A stretch of DNA of 64,000 nt from Streptomyces sp. BK239 (GCF_004217285.1 NZ_SHKS01000001.1:999195-1063194); one strand, 5' to 3'. Shown: positions 1-10,124, numbered from the stretch's first letter. Numbers and translations are program-made. The notes: a model not told the origin generated them from the letters alone.

Positions 1-293
1 CCCAGTGTACGGCGCGCCGCGGACGGCGGCCGACCGGTTTTCCGGGACTGTGGACGAGGCGCGGGACCGTGTCCGGTATGACCCGAATGGGGTGGTGTGC
101 GGATTCGGGTCCCGGGACGGCGAACTGGGCGGATTACCTCGCGGGGAGTTGGGCACAACGCATGCAGGTTCGCCGCGCGGCGTGCGCGAGGCGGGCGAAT
201 CGGGCGGTGCGCCCCGTTGCCGCGGGACCCAAGTCGATTTATCGTCCCAGCACGATTCGCGCGCAAGATCACAATATGTGAAGGGGCCGCGGC
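1..293. promoter_or_regulatory. Leader region before the DksA-like gene; no gene seen
   Basis: I see no credible coding sequence in this stretch. The reading frames present lack family resemblance and Streptomyces codon bias. It probably holds the end of an upstream intergenic region and the promoter of the DksA-like gene. An AT-richer segment (CACAATAT near 271-278) could be a -10 element, and GAAGGGG at about 281-287 is a good ribosome binding site for the ATG at 294. Confidence 0.45.
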
Positions 294-1556
294 ATGGTGG
301 CGAAGAAGACCGCCGTACGGCAGTCGGCGTCCGGGGACGCCTCTGGCGGTGCGGCCGGAAACGACGCGCGAGGTGGCGGTGCCGCGCGCGCCGGCAAGGG
401 GGCGAGGAAGGCGACCGGGGGCGGCAAGGCGGCCGAGGGGGCGGGGAGGAGCGGGACGGGGGTAGCGGGCTCTGCTCGGGGGAAGAAGGCAGCGGGGCCG
501 GGCAAGGCGACGGCAGGTGGCAGGACCTCGGCCGGGGGAGCGGCGGAGGGCAGGGCGACGGACGGTGGAGCGGCTGCCGAGAAGGCGACGGCCTCGGGGG
601 CGATGCGGAAGACAGCGGTGAAGAAAGAGACGCGCGCGGGGCCGGCCGCCCGCGTGGAGACGGCCATGGACACGGCCGCGGAGACGACCGTGACGGCGAC
701 GCCGGACGCGCAGAAGAAGGCGGCCGCGAAGCGGACGCCGGTGGCGAGGAAGACGGCGGCCGCGAAGAAGGCGGTGGCCGCCGAGGAGACGGCGGTCGCC
801 GGGAAAGCGGCTGTGAAGGCGAGTGCCCGGAAGGCGCAGAAGGCGACGCGGGCGGAGGCCTCCCCCGCCGGGGCAGAGGCCGCGACCGGGAACGCCGCGC
901 GCGCGGAGAGCGCGCCCCGCACCGCCGCCGGCCGTCGTGCCGGGAGCCGTGGGGGACCGGGGCGCGGTGGTGACGGCGGCGCCGTCGCGGAGGGGGACGG
1001 CAAGCAGGGCGCCGTCAGGAAGAGCAGGGCCAACAAGGCGGGCGCGGCCTCGGCCGCGGAGCAGACGGGAGCCACGACAGTGGTTGCGAAGAAGACTCCT
1101 GGCACGGCCACGGCGGCGAAGAACGCCGTCCCCAAGGCACGGCCCGCCGCGGCCGAGGCCGGCGACCTGGCGGTACGCCCCGGTGAGGAGCCGTGGACCC
1201 CCGAAGAGGTCGAGGAGGCCCGCGCCGAACTGCAGTCCGAGTTCGACCGGCTGCGCACGGAACTCGTCTCCTCCGAGGCGGCCCTCGCGGGTCTCATGCG
1301 GGACTCCGGGGACGGCGCCGGCGACGACCAGGCGGACACCGGCACCAAGAACATCACGCGCGAGCACGAACTGGCGCTCGCCGCCAACGCGCGCGAGATG
1401 ATGATCCAGACCGAGCACGCCCTGGAGCGGCTGGACGCCGGCACCTACGGCCTGTGCGAGAACTGCGGAAAGCCCATCGGCAAGGCCAGGATGCAGGCCT
1501 TCCCGCGGGCCACGCTGTGCGTGGAGTGCAAGCAGAAGCAGGAGCGTCGATACTGA
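294..1556 (+). CDS. TraR/DksA-family zinc finger protein with long Ala/Lys-rich N-terminal tail
   Basis: This is a 420-aa protein in two parts. Residues 1 to about 295 are low-complexity and rich in Ala, Lys, Gly and Arg, with repeated KKTA-like patches resembling histone H1 or HU C-terminal tails. Residues about 300-420 are a DksA/TraR domain: a coiled-coil region with many Glu/Arg residues, then a zinc finger with Cys388, Cys391, Cys409 and Cys412 (CENC...CVEC). DksA proteins bind the RNA polymerase secondary channel and tune initiation. The acidic DxxDxA coiled-coil tip of enterobacterial DksA is not obvious, so a DksA-like rather than true DksA role is safer. The basic tail suggests DNA or RNA binding (inference). 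The start ATG has GAAGGGG 7 nt upstream. lspA follows 67 bp downstream. Confidence 0.85.
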   Translation: MVAKKTAVRQSASGDASGGAAGNDARGGGAARAGKGARKATGGGKAAEGAGRSGTGVAGSARGKKAAGPGKATAGGRTSAGGAAEGRATDGGAAAEKATASGAMRKTAVKKETRAGPAARVETAMDTAAETTVTATPDAQKKAAAKRTPVARKTAAAKKAVAAEETAVAGKAAVKASARKAQKATRAEASPAGAEAATGNAARAESAPRTAAGRRAGSRGGPGRGGDGGAVAEGDGKQGAVRKSRANKAGAASAAEQTGATTVVAKKTPGTATAAKNAVPKARPAAAEAGDLAVRPGEEPWTPEEVEEARAELQSEFDRLRTELVSSEAALAGLMRDSGDGAGDDQADTGTKNITREHELALAANAREMMIQTEHALERLDAGTYGLCENCGKPIGKARMQAFPRATLCVECKQKQERRY

Positions 1557-1623
1557 TCGCCTGTCTGCCCGGGGGCGTGCCGTACCCTCGTCCTCAGTCA
1601 GGTACCTAGGTTGAGGGACTCAC

Positions 1624-2271
1624 GTGGCAGAGGCGGAGCGCATCATCGGTACGCCGGGCACCCCGGAAGCGGCGGGGGGCGAGCCGGAGCGGCCCGACGC
1701 GGGCGTCGGGGGCGCCGGAACGCCGGTTCCGGGCGAGGCGTCCGGCGCGGAGGGGGCGGGCGAGGACTCCGCCGGGCGGTCCCGCGGCAGGCGCCGGATC
1801 GCCGTGCTGTTCGGGGTCGCCGCGTTCGCGTACGCCCTCGACCTGATCAGCAAGATGATCGTCGTCGCCAAGCTGGAGCACCACGAGCCGATCGAGATCA
1901 TCGGGGACTGGCTGCGCTTCGAGGCGATCCGCAACGCGGGCGCCGCCTTCGGCTTCGGCGAGGCCTTCACCGTGATCTTCACGGTGATCGCGGCGGCGGT
2001 CATCGTGGTGATCGCCCGGCTCGCCCGCAAGCTGTACAGCCTGCCCTGGGCGATCGCGCTCGGCCTGCTGCTCGGCGGCGCGCTCGGCAACCTCACCGAC
2101 CGGATCTTCCGCGCGCCGGGCGTCTTCGAGGGCGCGGTGGTGGACTTCATCGCCCCGAAGCACTTCGCGGTCTTCAACCTCGCCGACTCGGCGATCGTGT
2201 GCGGCGGCATCCTGATCGTGCTGCTGTCGTTCAAGGGCCTCGACCCGGACGGCACCGTCCACAAGGACTGA
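1624..2271 (+). CDS. lspA: Signal peptidase II (prolipoprotein signal peptidase)
   Basis: LspA cleaves the signal peptide of diacylglyceryl-modified prolipoproteins at the membrane; Lgt, which acts before it, is encoded at 44084-45175. The protein has 215 aa. Residues 1 to about 58 form a Gly/Glu/Pro-rich cytoplasmic extension, longer than in E. coli LspA. Four membrane segments follow. Both catalytic aspartate motifs are present: Asp159 in GNLTDR and Asp188 in FNLADS. It starts with GTG. A TAGGTT hexamer at 1607-1612 gives a possible -10 element and a very short leader. The pseudouridine synthase gene follows 115 bp later, the usual lspA-rluD neighbourhood. Confidence 0.95.
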   Translation: MAEAERIIGTPGTPEAAGGEPERPDAGVGGAGTPVPGEASGAEGAGEDSAGRSRGRRRIAVLFGVAAFAYALDLISKMIVVAKLEHHEPIEIIGDWLRFEAIRNAGAAFGFGEAFTVIFTVIAAAVIVVIARLARKLYSLPWAIALGLLLGGALGNLTDRIFRAPGVFEGAVVDFIAPKHFAVFNLADSAIVCGGILIVLLSFKGLDPDGTVHKD

Positions 2272-2386
2272 GGGGTCCTCGCACACGAGCGCGTGGTGAG
2301 CCGTCCCGGCCATCGGGTCGTCCACGGGCGCGGGGTCGTCCACAGGCCCGTGCGGGGCGGTCGCGCCCGTCCGGCATACTCGACGG

Positions 2387-3331
2387 GTGAGCACGCTTCC
2401 CGATATCCGTACCCTGCCCGTGCCCGACGGCCTGGAGGGCGAGCGCGTCGACGCCGCCATCTCCCGCATGTTCGGCTTCTCCCGCACCAAGGCGGCCGAG
2501 CTCGCCGCCGCGGGGAAGGTCACGGTCGACGGGTCGGTGGTCGGGAAGTCCGAGCGGGTGCACGGCGGCGCCTGGCTGGAGGTCGAGATGCCCCAGGCGC
2601 CCGCGCCGGTGCAGGTCGTCGCCGAGCCGGTCGAGGGCATGGAGATCGTCCATGACGACGACGACGTGGTCGTGATCGTCAAGCCGGTGGGCGTGGCCGC
2701 GCACCCGTCGCCGGGCTGGACCGGGCCGACCGTCATCGGCGGGCTCGCCGCCGCCGGGTACCGCATCTCCACCTCGGGCGCCGCCGAGCGCCAGGGCATC
2801 GTGCACCGCCTCGACGTGGGCACGTCCGGCCTGATGGTGGTCGCCAAGTCGGAGTACGCGTACACGTCGCTGAAGCGCCAGTTCAAGGAGCGCACGGTCG
2901 ACAAGCGGTACCACACGCTGGTCCAGGGCCACCCCGACCCGACCAGCGGCACCATCGACGCGCCCATCGGCCGGCACCCCAACCACGACTACAAGTGGGC
3001 GGTCACCGCCGACGGCAAGCCGTCCGTCACCCACTACGACCTCATCGAGGCCTTCCGCGCGGCCTCCCTGCTGGACGTGAAGCTGGAGACGGGCCGCACG
3101 CACCAGATCCGCGTCCACATGTCCGCCCACCGCCACCCGTGCGTGGGCGACCTGACGTACGGCGCCGACCCGACGCTCGCCAAGCGGCTGCGGCTGACCC
3201 GGCAGTGGCTGCACGCGGTGCGGCTGGGGTTCGAGCACCCCGGTGACGGCCGGTGGGCCGAGTTCTCCTGCGGCTACCCCGACGACCTTCAGCAGGCCCT
3301 CGACCAGGTCCGCGAGGAGACCTACGGATGA
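2387..3331 (+). CDS. RluD-family ribosomal large-subunit pseudouridine synthase
   Basis: This 314-aa RluA/RluD-family enzyme converts uridines to pseudouridine in RNA, most likely 23S rRNA. An N-terminal S4 RNA-binding domain (about residues 15-75, with [18 protein letters not shown]) precedes the catalytic domain. The catalytic aspartate is Asp143 in [10 protein letters not shown], and the later family motif GRTHQIRVH is intact. The GTG start lies only 6 nt after a CATACT hexamer (2375-2380), so the mRNA is probably leaderless. Its stop overlaps the ATG of the acetyltransferase gene (ATGA). Substrate position cannot be told from sequence alone. Confidence 0.93.
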   Translation: MSTLPDIRTLPVPDGLEGERVDAAISRMFGFSRTKAAELAAAGKVTVDGSVVGKSERVHGGAWLEVEMPQAPAPVQVVAEPVEGMEIVHDDDDVVVIVKPVGVAAHPSPGWTGPTVIGGLAAAGYRISTSGAAERQGIVHRLDVGTSGLMVVAKSEYAYTSLKRQFKERTVDKRYHTLVQGHPDPTSGTIDAPIGRHPNHDYKWAVTADGKPSVTHYDLIEAFRAASLLDVKLETGRTHQIRVHMSAHRHPCVGDLTYGADPTLAKRLRLTRQWLHAVRLGFEHPGDGRWAEFSCGYPDDLQQALDQVREETYG

Positions 3332-3804
3332 GCGGCCCGCCCGCGTACTCGGTGCGCGTCGCCGAGGACCCCGCCGACCGGCAGGCGTGCTTCGCGCTGC
3401 GCAAGGAGGTCTTCGTCGGCGAGCAGGGCGTCCCCGAGGACATCGAGTACGACGCCCACGACGCCGGCGCGGTGCATGTGCTGGCCGTCCGCGAGGACGG
3501 CGTGCCGCTGGGGACCGGGCGGCTGCTGCACGGGGAGGCGGCCGCGGCGAAGACCGCCGGCGGCGGCCCCTCGGTGGGCTCGCTGGGGCGGCTCGCCGTC
3601 TCCCGGGAGGCACGCGGGCTCGGCGTCGGCGCCGCGCTGGTGCGGGGCATCGAGGAGGCGGCTCGCGCACGCGGGCTGACCGCGGTGGACCTGCACGCGC
3701 AGACGCACGCGCTGGGGTTCTACGAGCGGCTGGGCTACCGGGCGTACGGCCCGGAGTTCCCGGACGCGGGGATACCGCACCGGGCGATGCGACGGGCGTT
3801 GTAA
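3328..3804 (+). CDS. GNAT-family N-acetyltransferase
   Basis: A 158-aa GNAT acetyltransferase, which transfers acetyl from acetyl-CoA to an amine substrate that cannot be named here. The acetyl-CoA loop is visible as [11 protein letters not shown], preceded by the strand SLGRLAVS. The N-terminal part ([22 protein letters not shown]) resembles the ElaA/YjcF-like subgroup. I place the start at the ATG that overlaps the upstream stop in an ATGA arrangement, because an in-frame start further upstream would run through the end of the pseudouridine synthase gene. Translational coupling to that gene is likely. Confidence 0.9.
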   Translation: MSGPPAYSVRVAEDPADRQACFALRKEVFVGEQGVPEDIEYDAHDAGAVHVLAVREDGVPLGTGRLLHGEAAAAKTAGGGPSVGSLGRLAVSREARGLGVGAALVRGIEEAARARGLTAVDLHAQTHALGFYERLGYRAYGPEFPDAGIPHRAMRRAL

Positions 3805-3917
3805 CCACCGACACGGGTGTCGCGGCGTGGAAACGGGCAAGGCGGTGACAAGCGGGGCGAGCGTGACAGGCTGGAGCCCTGGTTGTTCGTGATCTTCTAG
3901 ACCGCCGGAGCCTGACC

Positions 3918-5504
3918 GTGGACCAGCTGGCCCTGCTGTTCGTCCTTCTGCTCGGGGCCGTGGTGAGCGTCCCGCTCGGAGACCGGTGGGGGCTGCCCGC
4001 GCCGGTCCTGATGACGTTGCTCGGGATCGTCCTCGCGGTGCTCGACTTCGTGCCCAACGTCAACGTCCCGCCCGGTCTGATCCTGCCGCTGCTGCTGCCG
4101 CCCCTGCTCTACGCGGCCGTGCGGCGGACCTCCTGGCGGCAGTTCACGGCGAACAAACGGCCGATCTTCCTGCTCGCCGTCGCGCTGGTCTTCGTCACGA
4201 TGGCGTGTGTCGCCACCGTGGCCCACGCGGTCGTGCCGGGGCTGCCGCTCGCCGCCGCCTTCGCCCTCGGGGCGCTGGTCGCGCCGCCCGACCCGGTCGC
4301 CGCCACCGCCGTGGCCGGACAGCTCGGGCTGCCGCGCCGGCTGGTGTCCATCCTGGAGGGCGAGGGGCTCTTCAACGACGTCACGGCCATCGTGCTGTAC
4401 CACGTGGCGATCGCGGCCGTCGTCAGCGGGACCTTCTCGCCGTGGAAGGCGGGGCTGGACCTGGTGCTGTCCGCCGTGGTGGCGGTGGCCGTGGGCGTCG
4501 CACTCGGGTGGGGCGCGAACAAGCTGATGGACCTCCTCGGGGACGCCACCCTGCAGATCGGGCTGACGCTCCTCGTGCCCTACGCCTCCTACGTGATGGC
4601 GGAGGAGTTCCACGGCTCCGGGGTGCTCGCGGTGCTCACCACCGCGCTGTTCCTCGCCGAGTACGCCACCGATCCCGACGACGTGATGACCCGGCTGGCC
4701 GGGCACACCTTCTGGGACATCGTCGACACCCTGGTCACCGGTGTCGCCTTCGGGCTGATCGGACTGGAGCTGCACAACGCCATCCGCACCGCGTCCGGGC
4801 GGTGGGGCGAGATGCTGGGGTGGGCGGCGGCCGTGCTGGTCGTCGTCGTGCTCGTCCGGCTGCTGTGGCTTCTGCCGGCCACCTGGGTCACCCAGCGGAT
4901 GCACGCCAAGCGGGACTACGACGAGGACATCCCGATGACCTGGCGGGAGACCGTCGTCATGTGGTGGGCCGGGATGCGGGGGGTGGCCTCGGTGGCGCTG
5001 GCGCTCGCCATCCCCCTGGAGACGGATGCGGGGGCGGGCTTCCCCAAACGCGACGAGATCGTGTTCATCGCGTTCGGGGTGATCATGGGGACGCTGGTGC
5101 TCCAGGGACTGACGCTGCCGTGGCTGGTGCGGCGGCTCGGGGTGCAGGCCGACACGGGCCGGGAGAAGGAGTTCGAGAAGCAGCTCGCGGTGCGCGCGGC
5201 GAAGGCGGCGAAGCGCAGGCTGCGCGAGATCGAGGCGGAGGAGGAACTGCCGGAGGAGCTGTCGGAGCAGATGGTCCGGCGGGCCTTCGACATCGGACTG
5301 CGGATCAGTCCGGACGTGGGGGAGGACGAGCGGCGCGAGGGGCACGAGCACCGGGTGCGGCGGCTGAAGCGGGTGCGCCGGATCCAGGGGGAGATGCTCA
5401 GCGCCGCCCGGCACGAGGTGGTCGCCGCGCGCAGTGAGCCGGGGGCGGACCCCGAGATCGTGGACCGCGTGCTCCGGCATCTCGACGTGCGCAGTCTGAA
5501 GTGA
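3918..5504 (+). CDS. CPA1-family Na+/H+ antiporter
   Basis: This 528-aa protein is a monovalent cation:proton antiporter with about 12 membrane segments over residues 1-405, followed by a hydrophilic, strongly charged C-terminal tail of about 120 residues with probable helices. The family ion-site motifs are present: APPDPVAATAVA in the fourth to fifth segments and GEGLFNDVTAIV in the next. It exchanges Na+ (possibly K+) for H+ across the cell membrane and supports pH and salt homeostasis. The GTG start has GGAG 8 nt upstream. The gene stands alone between the acetyltransferase and the SDR gene. Confidence 0.92.
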   Translation: MDQLALLFVLLLGAVVSVPLGDRWGLPAPVLMTLLGIVLAVLDFVPNVNVPPGLILPLLLPPLLYAAVRRTSWRQFTANKRPIFLLAVALVFVTMACVATVAHAVVPGLPLAAAFALGALVAPPDPVAATAVAGQLGLPRRLVSILEGEGLFNDVTAIVLYHVAIAAVVSGTFSPWKAGLDLVLSAVVAVAVGVALGWGANKLMDLLGDATLQIGLTLLVPYASYVMAEEFHGSGVLAVLTTALFLAEYATDPDDVMTRLAGHTFWDIVDTLVTGVAFGLIGLELHNAIRTASGRWGEMLGWAAAVLVVVVLVRLLWLLPATWVTQRMHAKRDYDEDIPMTWRETVVMWWAGMRGVASVALALAIPLETDAGAGFPKRDEIVFIAFGVIMGTLVLQGLTLPWLVRRLGVQADTGREKEFEKQLAVRAAKAAKRRLREIEAEEELPEELSEQMVRRAFDIGLRISPDVGEDERREGHEHRVRRLKRVRRIQGEMLSAARHEVVAARSEPGADPEIVDRVLRHLDVRSLK

Positions 5505-5600
5505 CCTCCGTCCCGCGGGAAGTGACCGGCGGGTTCGTTCTTCGTGGCGGGGTTGTGAACCGGCCCGGAAGGGGCCGGGGGCGGCCTTATGGTCGGGGAC

Positions 5601-6341
5601 ATGGCACGCAACATTGTGATCAGTGGTGGAGGTACGGGGATCGGGCTCGCGGCGGCGCGGAGGTTCGCCGCCGACGGGGACCGGGTGCTGCTGCTCGGGC
5701 GGCGCCGGGAGGTGCTGGAGAAGGCCGGGGTGGACGGAGCGCTCACCTACGCCGCGGACCTCGCCGAGCCCGACGAGGTGCGGCAGGTGGCGCTGTTCGT
5801 CGAGGAGACCCTCGGCACGGTGGACGTGCTCGTCCACGGGGCCGGCGGGACCGGGCAACTGGAACCGCAGCCCGACAGCGACGACCCCCTCGACCGGGTC
5901 GCGTACGAATGGAGCGTCAACTTCCGGCTCAACACCCTCACCGCGGCCCTGCTCACGGAGGCGCTGACGGACCGGCTGGCCCGGCCGGGCGGGCGGGTGC
6001 TGTTCGTCGGCTCGATCGCCGCCTACCGGGGCTCAGGCAGCGGAGCGTACGGCGGCGCCAAGGCCGCGCTGCATCCGTACGCGCACGATCTCGCCCGCCG
6101 GCTCGGACCGGAGGGCGTCACCGTGAACGTCGTCGCGCCCGGGTACGTCGAGGACACCGAGTTCTTCGGCGGGTCCATGGACGAAGAGCGGCGGGAGCGG
6201 CTCGTCGCCCAGACACTGAACGGACGCGCCGCGACGCCCGGGGACGTGGCCGCCACACTGCACTGGCTGGCCTCCCCGGGCGCCGGACACGTCACTTCGC
6301 AGATCGTGCAGGTCAACGGCGGTGCAGAGCGCGGACACTGA
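5601..6341 (+). CDS. SDR-family NAD(P)-dependent oxidoreductase
   Basis: A classical short-chain dehydrogenase/reductase of 246 aa. The nucleotide-binding glycine motif GGGTGIGLAAA is at residues 8-18. The catalytic Ser lies in FVGSIAAY and the Tyr-Lys pair in YGGAK. The C-terminal VNGG is typical of SDRs. The substrate is unknown. An upstream in-frame ATG at 5589 exists, but the ATG at 5601 has GGGGAC just before it and gives the usual SDR N-terminus. It converges on the mechanosensitive channel gene, 33 bp away, with only a weak inverted repeat between them. Confidence 0.9.
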   Translation: MARNIVISGGGTGIGLAAARRFAADGDRVLLLGRRREVLEKAGVDGALTYAADLAEPDEVRQVALFVEETLGTVDVLVHGAGGTGQLEPQPDSDDPLDRVAYEWSVNFRLNTLTAALLTEALTDRLARPGGRVLFVGSIAAYRGSGSGAYGGAKAALHPYAHDLARRLGPEGVTVNVVAPGYVEDTEFFGGSMDEERRERLVAQTLNGRAATPGDVAATLHWLASPGAGHVTSQIVQVNGGAERGH

Positions 6342-6374
6342 GGGCCCTTCAAGGCCTCTGAGGACTCCCCGGGT

Positions 6375-7511
6375 TCAGCGGTCCGCCCCCGACGGTTCGT
6401 GGGCGCGCCGCTGACGCGGGGGCGTCTTGTCGAGGCCCGGCGCACCGTCGTGCGACGCCTCGCCGTGCGAGGCGTCGGGCGGCAGCGGGGCGTCCGCGGT
6501 GTTGACACGGGGCAGCGCGTAGGGGTGCTCCTCGGTCAGCCAGCGGATCATCCGCTCGCGGACGGTGACGCGGATCGTCCAGATGTCGTCCGAGTCCTTC
6601 GCCGTCACCAGAGCCCTGACCTGCATGGTGTTCGGGGTGGTGTCGGTGACGTCCAGGCCGTAGGCGCGGCCGTCCCAGGCCGGCGACTCCCGCAGGATGT
6701 CTCGGAGCTTCTCGCGCATCGCGTCGAGCGGGGCCGAGTGGTCGACGTGCCAGTAGACGATGCCCGTCATCTGCGGTGTGCCGCGCGACCAGTTCTCGAA
6801 CGGATTGGACGTGAAGTACGACACCGGCATGGTGATCCGGCGCTCGTCCCAGGTCCGCACGGTCAGGAAGGTCAGGGTGATCTCCTCGACCGTGCCCCAC
6901 TCGCCGTCCACGACCACCGTGTCGCCGATGCGCACCATGTCGCCGAAGGCGATCTGCAGCCCGGCGAACAGGTTGCTCAGCGTGGACTGCGCGGCGACAC
7001 CGGCGACGATGCCGAGGATTCCGGCCGAGGCCAGCAGCGAGGCGCCCGCGGCGCGGAACGCCGGGAACGTCAGCAGCATCGCCGCCGCGGCCACCACGCC
7101 GACGACGGCGGACACCACCCGCATGATCAGCGACACCTGGGTGCGCACCCGACGCACCCGGGCCGCGTCGCGGTGCATGCGCGCGTAGCGGCTGTACGAG
7201 GTCTCGACGACGGCGCCGGCGATCCGGATCACCAGCCAGGCGGCCGCGCCGATCAGCGTCAGCGTCAGCGTCCGGCCGACCGCGTCCTGGTGCTCCTGGA
7301 GCAGACGTGCCTCGTCGTACGACCCTCTCAACAACGCCGCGCACAGCACGAGCTGGTACGGGATCCGGCCACGGCGCAGCAGACCCCACAAGGGAGTCTC
7401 CGGATGCCGGTGGTCGGCTTTGGACAACAGTCGGTCGGTGGCCCAGCCGATGAACAGCGTCAGCAGGACCGCACCACCGACCACGATCACGGGGCGGAGC
7501 AGGTTCTCCAT
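6375..7511 (-). CDS. MscS-family mechanosensitive ion channel
   Basis: This 378-aa protein is a small-conductance mechanosensitive channel homologue. The N-terminal half has about four membrane segments. The pore-lining helix and start of the beta domain are clear (GVAAQSTLSNLFAGLQIAF, then DMVRIGDTVVVDGEWGTVEEI). The C-terminal cytoplasmic domain runs to about residue 330 and ends in a polar, probably disordered tail. Such channels open under membrane tension and release solutes during hypo-osmotic shock. The ATG start has AAGG close upstream. It is transcribed divergently from the hydrolase gene at 7634. Confidence 0.9.
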   Translation of the reverse strand: MENLLRPVIVVGGAVLLTLFIGWATDRLLSKADHRHPETPLWGLLRRGRIPYQLVLCAALLRGSYDEARLLQEHQDAVGRTLTLTLIGAAAWLVIRIAGAVVETSYSRYARMHRDAARVRRVRTQVSLIMRVVSAVVGVVAAAAMLLTFPAFRAAGASLLASAGILGIVAGVAAQSTLSNLFAGLQIAFGDMVRIGDTVVVDGEWGTVEEITLTFLTVRTWDERRITMPVSYFTSNPFENWSRGTPQMTGIVYWHVDHSAPLDAMREKLRDILRESPAWDGRAYGLDVTDTTPNTMQVRALVTAKDSDDIWTIRVTVRERMIRWLTEEHPYALPRVNTADAPLPPDASHGEASHDGAPGLDKTPPRQRRAHEPSGADR

Positions 7512-7633
7512 GCCTTGGCGCGTAACCGGCTCGGAGGGACCTTGAACATGGGCCTTTTGTGAAGAGTCCCACGTGCCGTGCTGCGAGGGACGGCTCAGGA
7601 GGCGTTGTCAGCGGCGACTGGCACCATGGCCTC

Positions 7634-8203
7634 ATGAACATCATGCTCTTCCATTCGACCTATGGACTGCGCCCCGCGGTGCGTGCGGCGGCGGACCGGC
7701 TGCGTGCCGCCGGGCACGAGGTGTGGACCCCGGACCTGTTCGACGGGCGGACGTTCGACACGGTCGAGGAGGGCATGGCCCACAACGAGGGCATCGGCAA
7801 GGACGAGCTGCTGAGGAGAGCGGTCCTGGCCGCCGCGCCCTACTCCGACCGGGGCCTGGTCTACGCCGGGTTCTCGCTCGGCGCGTCCGTCGCGCAGACC
7901 CTCGCCCTCGGTGACGCCAAGGCGCGCGGCCTGCTGCTCCTGCACGGCACCTCCGACCTCGCGCCGAACGCCTCGGTGGACGAGCTGCCGGTGCAGCTGC
8001 ATGTGGCGGAGCCGGACCCGTTCGAGCCGGACGACTGGCTGAGCGCCTGGTACCTGCAGATGGGCCGCGCGGGCGCCGACGTGGAGGTCTACCGGTACGC
8101 GGGGGCCGGCCACCTCTACACCGACCCCGACCTCCCCGACTACGACGCGGAGGCCGCCGAGGCCACCTGGCGGGTGGCGCTCGGCTTCCTCGACACGCTG
8201 TAG
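7634..8203 (+). CDS. Dienelactone hydrolase-family alpha/beta hydrolase
   Basis: A 189-aa alpha/beta hydrolase of the dienelactone hydrolase group. The nucleophile motif is GFSLG, so the nucleophile is Ser instead of the Cys of classical dienelactone hydrolase. The likely acid lies in the AEPDPF region, and the catalytic His in AGAGHLYTDP near the end. Its natural substrate is not evident. An open frame extends upstream, but the ATG at 7634 starts the conserved MNIMLFHS strand. A CACCAT hexamer at 7622-7627 is 6 nt before it, which fits a leaderless mRNA. It converges on phoD. Confidence 0.85.
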   Translation: MNIMLFHSTYGLRPAVRAAADRLRAAGHEVWTPDLFDGRTFDTVEEGMAHNEGIGKDELLRRAVLAAAPYSDRGLVYAGFSLGASVAQTLALGDAKARGLLLLHGTSDLAPNASVDELPVQLHVAEPDPFEPDDWLSAWYLQMGRAGADVEVYRYAGAGHLYTDPDLPDYDAEAAEATWRVALGFLDTL

Positions 8204-8219
8204 CGGCCGTGACCGGCCG

Positions 8220-9890
8220 TCACACGGGGTCGTACGTCCGCTCCACCTTCTGCGTGCCGCTGCGCGTGCGGTACGAGCGGGACCACGCGGAGGTCGCGTC
8301 GGCCCGGGTGCGGTCGGACAGAACGTAGTAGTCCATCTGCGCGCGCTCGGCGGTGATGTCCAGCACGCCGTAGCCGTGCCGGTCGGTGTCCACCCAGTGG
8401 ACGTGGCGGTTGGTGGCCTGGACCAGCGGCGCGGCGACCGCGGCGACGGTGCCCTCGGGGACCTTGGCGATGTCGTCGAGGTTGTCGGAGGTCACCGACG
8501 TGACCACGAACTCGGTGGCGGCCGAGGCGGACAGCGGGTAGGTCCCGGCGTTCACCGGCACGTCGTTGGCCCAGGCCATGTGGATGTCGCCGGTGAGGAA
8601 GACGGTGTTGCGGATGGCGTTGGACCGCAGATGGGCGAGGACTTCGCGGCGGTCGTCGGTGTAGCCGTCCCACTGGTCGGTGTTGAGAGCCAGGCCCTCC
8701 TGGGGCAGGCCGAGCAGCTTGGCGAGCGGCTTGAGCAGGGACGCGGGGAGCGCGCCGAGGGCCAGCGGCGAGATCATCACGGAGTTGCCGACGAGCCGCC
8801 AGGTGGTGTCGGACGCCGTCAGCCCCGCCTTGAGCCAGTCGAGCTGGGCCCGGCCGGTGAGGGTGCGCTCCGGGTCGTCGACGTCGCCGTCACCGAACTT
8901 GACCTGCTGGGAGCGGAAGGAGCGCAGGTCCAGCAGGGAGAGGTCGGCGAGTTTGCCGAAGCGCAGCCGGCGGTAGGTGGTGCCGGCGAGCGCGGGGCGG
9001 ACCGGCATCCACTCGAAGTAGGCCTGCTTGGCGGCCGCCTGACGGCTCGTCCAGCTGCCCTCCGCGCCCTCGGTGTGGTTCTCCGCGCCGCCCGACCAGG
9101 TGTCGTTTGCGATCTCGTGGTCGTCCCAGATGGCGATGACCGGCGCCTTGGCGTGCAGGGCCTGCAGGTCGGGGTCGGTCTTGTACCGGGCGTGCCGGAT
9201 GCGGTAGTCGGCGAGGGTGAGGATCTCGTGCGTGGGCGCGTGGGGCCGTACGACGGTGCCGCGCGCGCAGTACTGGCCGGTGCCGTACTCGTAGATGTAG
9301 TCGCCGAGGTGCAGCCAGGCGTCGAGGTCGCCGCGGGCGGCGAGGTGGCGGTAGGCGGAGAAGTAGCCGGCCTCCCAGTTGGCGCAGGAGACCACGCCGA
9401 AGCGCAGGTTGGCCACCGAGGCCTGGGCCGCCGGCGCGGTGCGGGTGCGCGCCGCCGGCGAGTCGGTCCCGCCGGCCGAGAAGCGGAACCAGTAGTCGGT
9501 GGCGGGGGCGAGGCCGCGCACGTCGGCCTTGACGGTGTGGTCGGAGGCGGCGGTCGCGGTCACCGTGCCCTTGGCCACGATGCGCGTGAGGGCCCTGTCC
9601 TCGGCGACGATCCACTCCACCTCGGTGTCCGGACCGAGCCCGGAGCCGGGTATCGCCTCGGCGGTGGGCGTCACCCTCGTCCACAGCAGGATCCCGTCGG
9701 GCAGCGGGTCCCCGGAGGCGACGCCGTGCAGGAAGACCGGGGTCTGCGCGGCGGCCCGGGCGGGCAGCGCGGCGGCGAGGGGCCCGGCCAGCACGGCGGT
9801 GGCGGCCGCGGCCTTGACGACCGTACGGCGGCGCGGGGAGAGGGATCTGACGCCCTCGGACGATATGGAGGCTCTGTATCGACTGGTCAC
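8220..9890 (-). CDS. phoD: Alkaline phosphatase D family protein, Tat-exported
   Basis: This 556-aa secreted phosphodiesterase/phosphatase starts with a twin-arginine signal peptide: [10 protein letters not shown], a hydrophobic stretch, then an ALPARA-type cleavage region near residue 47. The mature protein shows PhoD landmarks: [18 protein letters not shown] at the N-terminus, [27 protein letters not shown], and [12 protein letters not shown], which supply metal ligands. In Streptomyces, PhoD enzymes are typically phosphate-starvation genes under PhoP. I did not find a convincing PHO box in the upstream 200 bp. The GTG start is the only one that keeps the whole signal peptide. Confidence 0.93.
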   Translation of the reverse strand: MTSRYRASISSEGVRSLSPRRRTVVKAAAATAVLAGPLAAALPARAAAQTPVFLHGVASGDPLPDGILLWTRVTPTAEAIPGSGLGPDTEVEWIVAEDRALTRIVAKGTVTATAASDHTVKADVRGLAPATDYWFRFSAGGTDSPAARTRTAPAAQASVANLRFGVVSCANWEAGYFSAYRHLAARGDLDAWLHLGDYIYEYGTGQYCARGTVVRPHAPTHEILTLADYRIRHARYKTDPDLQALHAKAPVIAIWDDHEIANDTWSGGAENHTEGAEGSWTSRQAAAKQAYFEWMPVRPALAGTTYRRLRFGKLADLSLLDLRSFRSQQVKFGDGDVDDPERTLTGRAQLDWLKAGLTASDTTWRLVGNSVMISPLALGALPASLLKPLAKLLGLPQEGLALNTDQWDGYTDDRREVLAHLRSNAIRNTVFLTGDIHMAWANDVPVNAGTYPLSASAATEFVVTSVTSDNLDDIAKVPEGTVAAVAAPLVQATNRHVHWVDTDRHGYGVLDITAERAQMDYYVLSDRTRADATSAWSRSYRTRSGTQKVERTYDPV

Positions 9891-10086
9891 GGCGCATCAG
9901 GTTACTGATTGGTACGTCCTGCGCGCGGGTGAACTTCCAAATGTGCCCTTTGTGTGGTTCGGGCTCCCGAGAGTGCTGGGGCGACGGTCAGGGATCTGGG
10001 CCGGCGCGGCCGGCCCTGCCGGCTTCCGCCTTTCTGAAATTGCGTCACGGGTCGCATTCGCCGTTCGGCCCCCCATGGCGACGGAG

Positions 10087-10124
10087 CGCCCCCTCGGGCC
10101 CGTTGAAGGAATTCCGAGGGGGCG
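10087..10124 (-). terminator. Hairpin terminator after the first SH3-like gene
   Basis: CGCCCCCTCGG at 10087-10097 pairs perfectly with CCGAGGGGGCG at 10114-10124, an 11-bp stem with a 16-nt loop. There is no T-run, as is common for Streptomyces terminators. The same element in the second repeat unit (near 10834-10868) has decayed to a shorter stem. Confidence 0.7.

Noticed and set aside
8204-8219. Terminator between the hydrolase gene and phoD
   Set aside because: The CGGCC/GGCCG inverted repeat here has only about 5 bp of stem and overlaps the gene ends; too weak to call.
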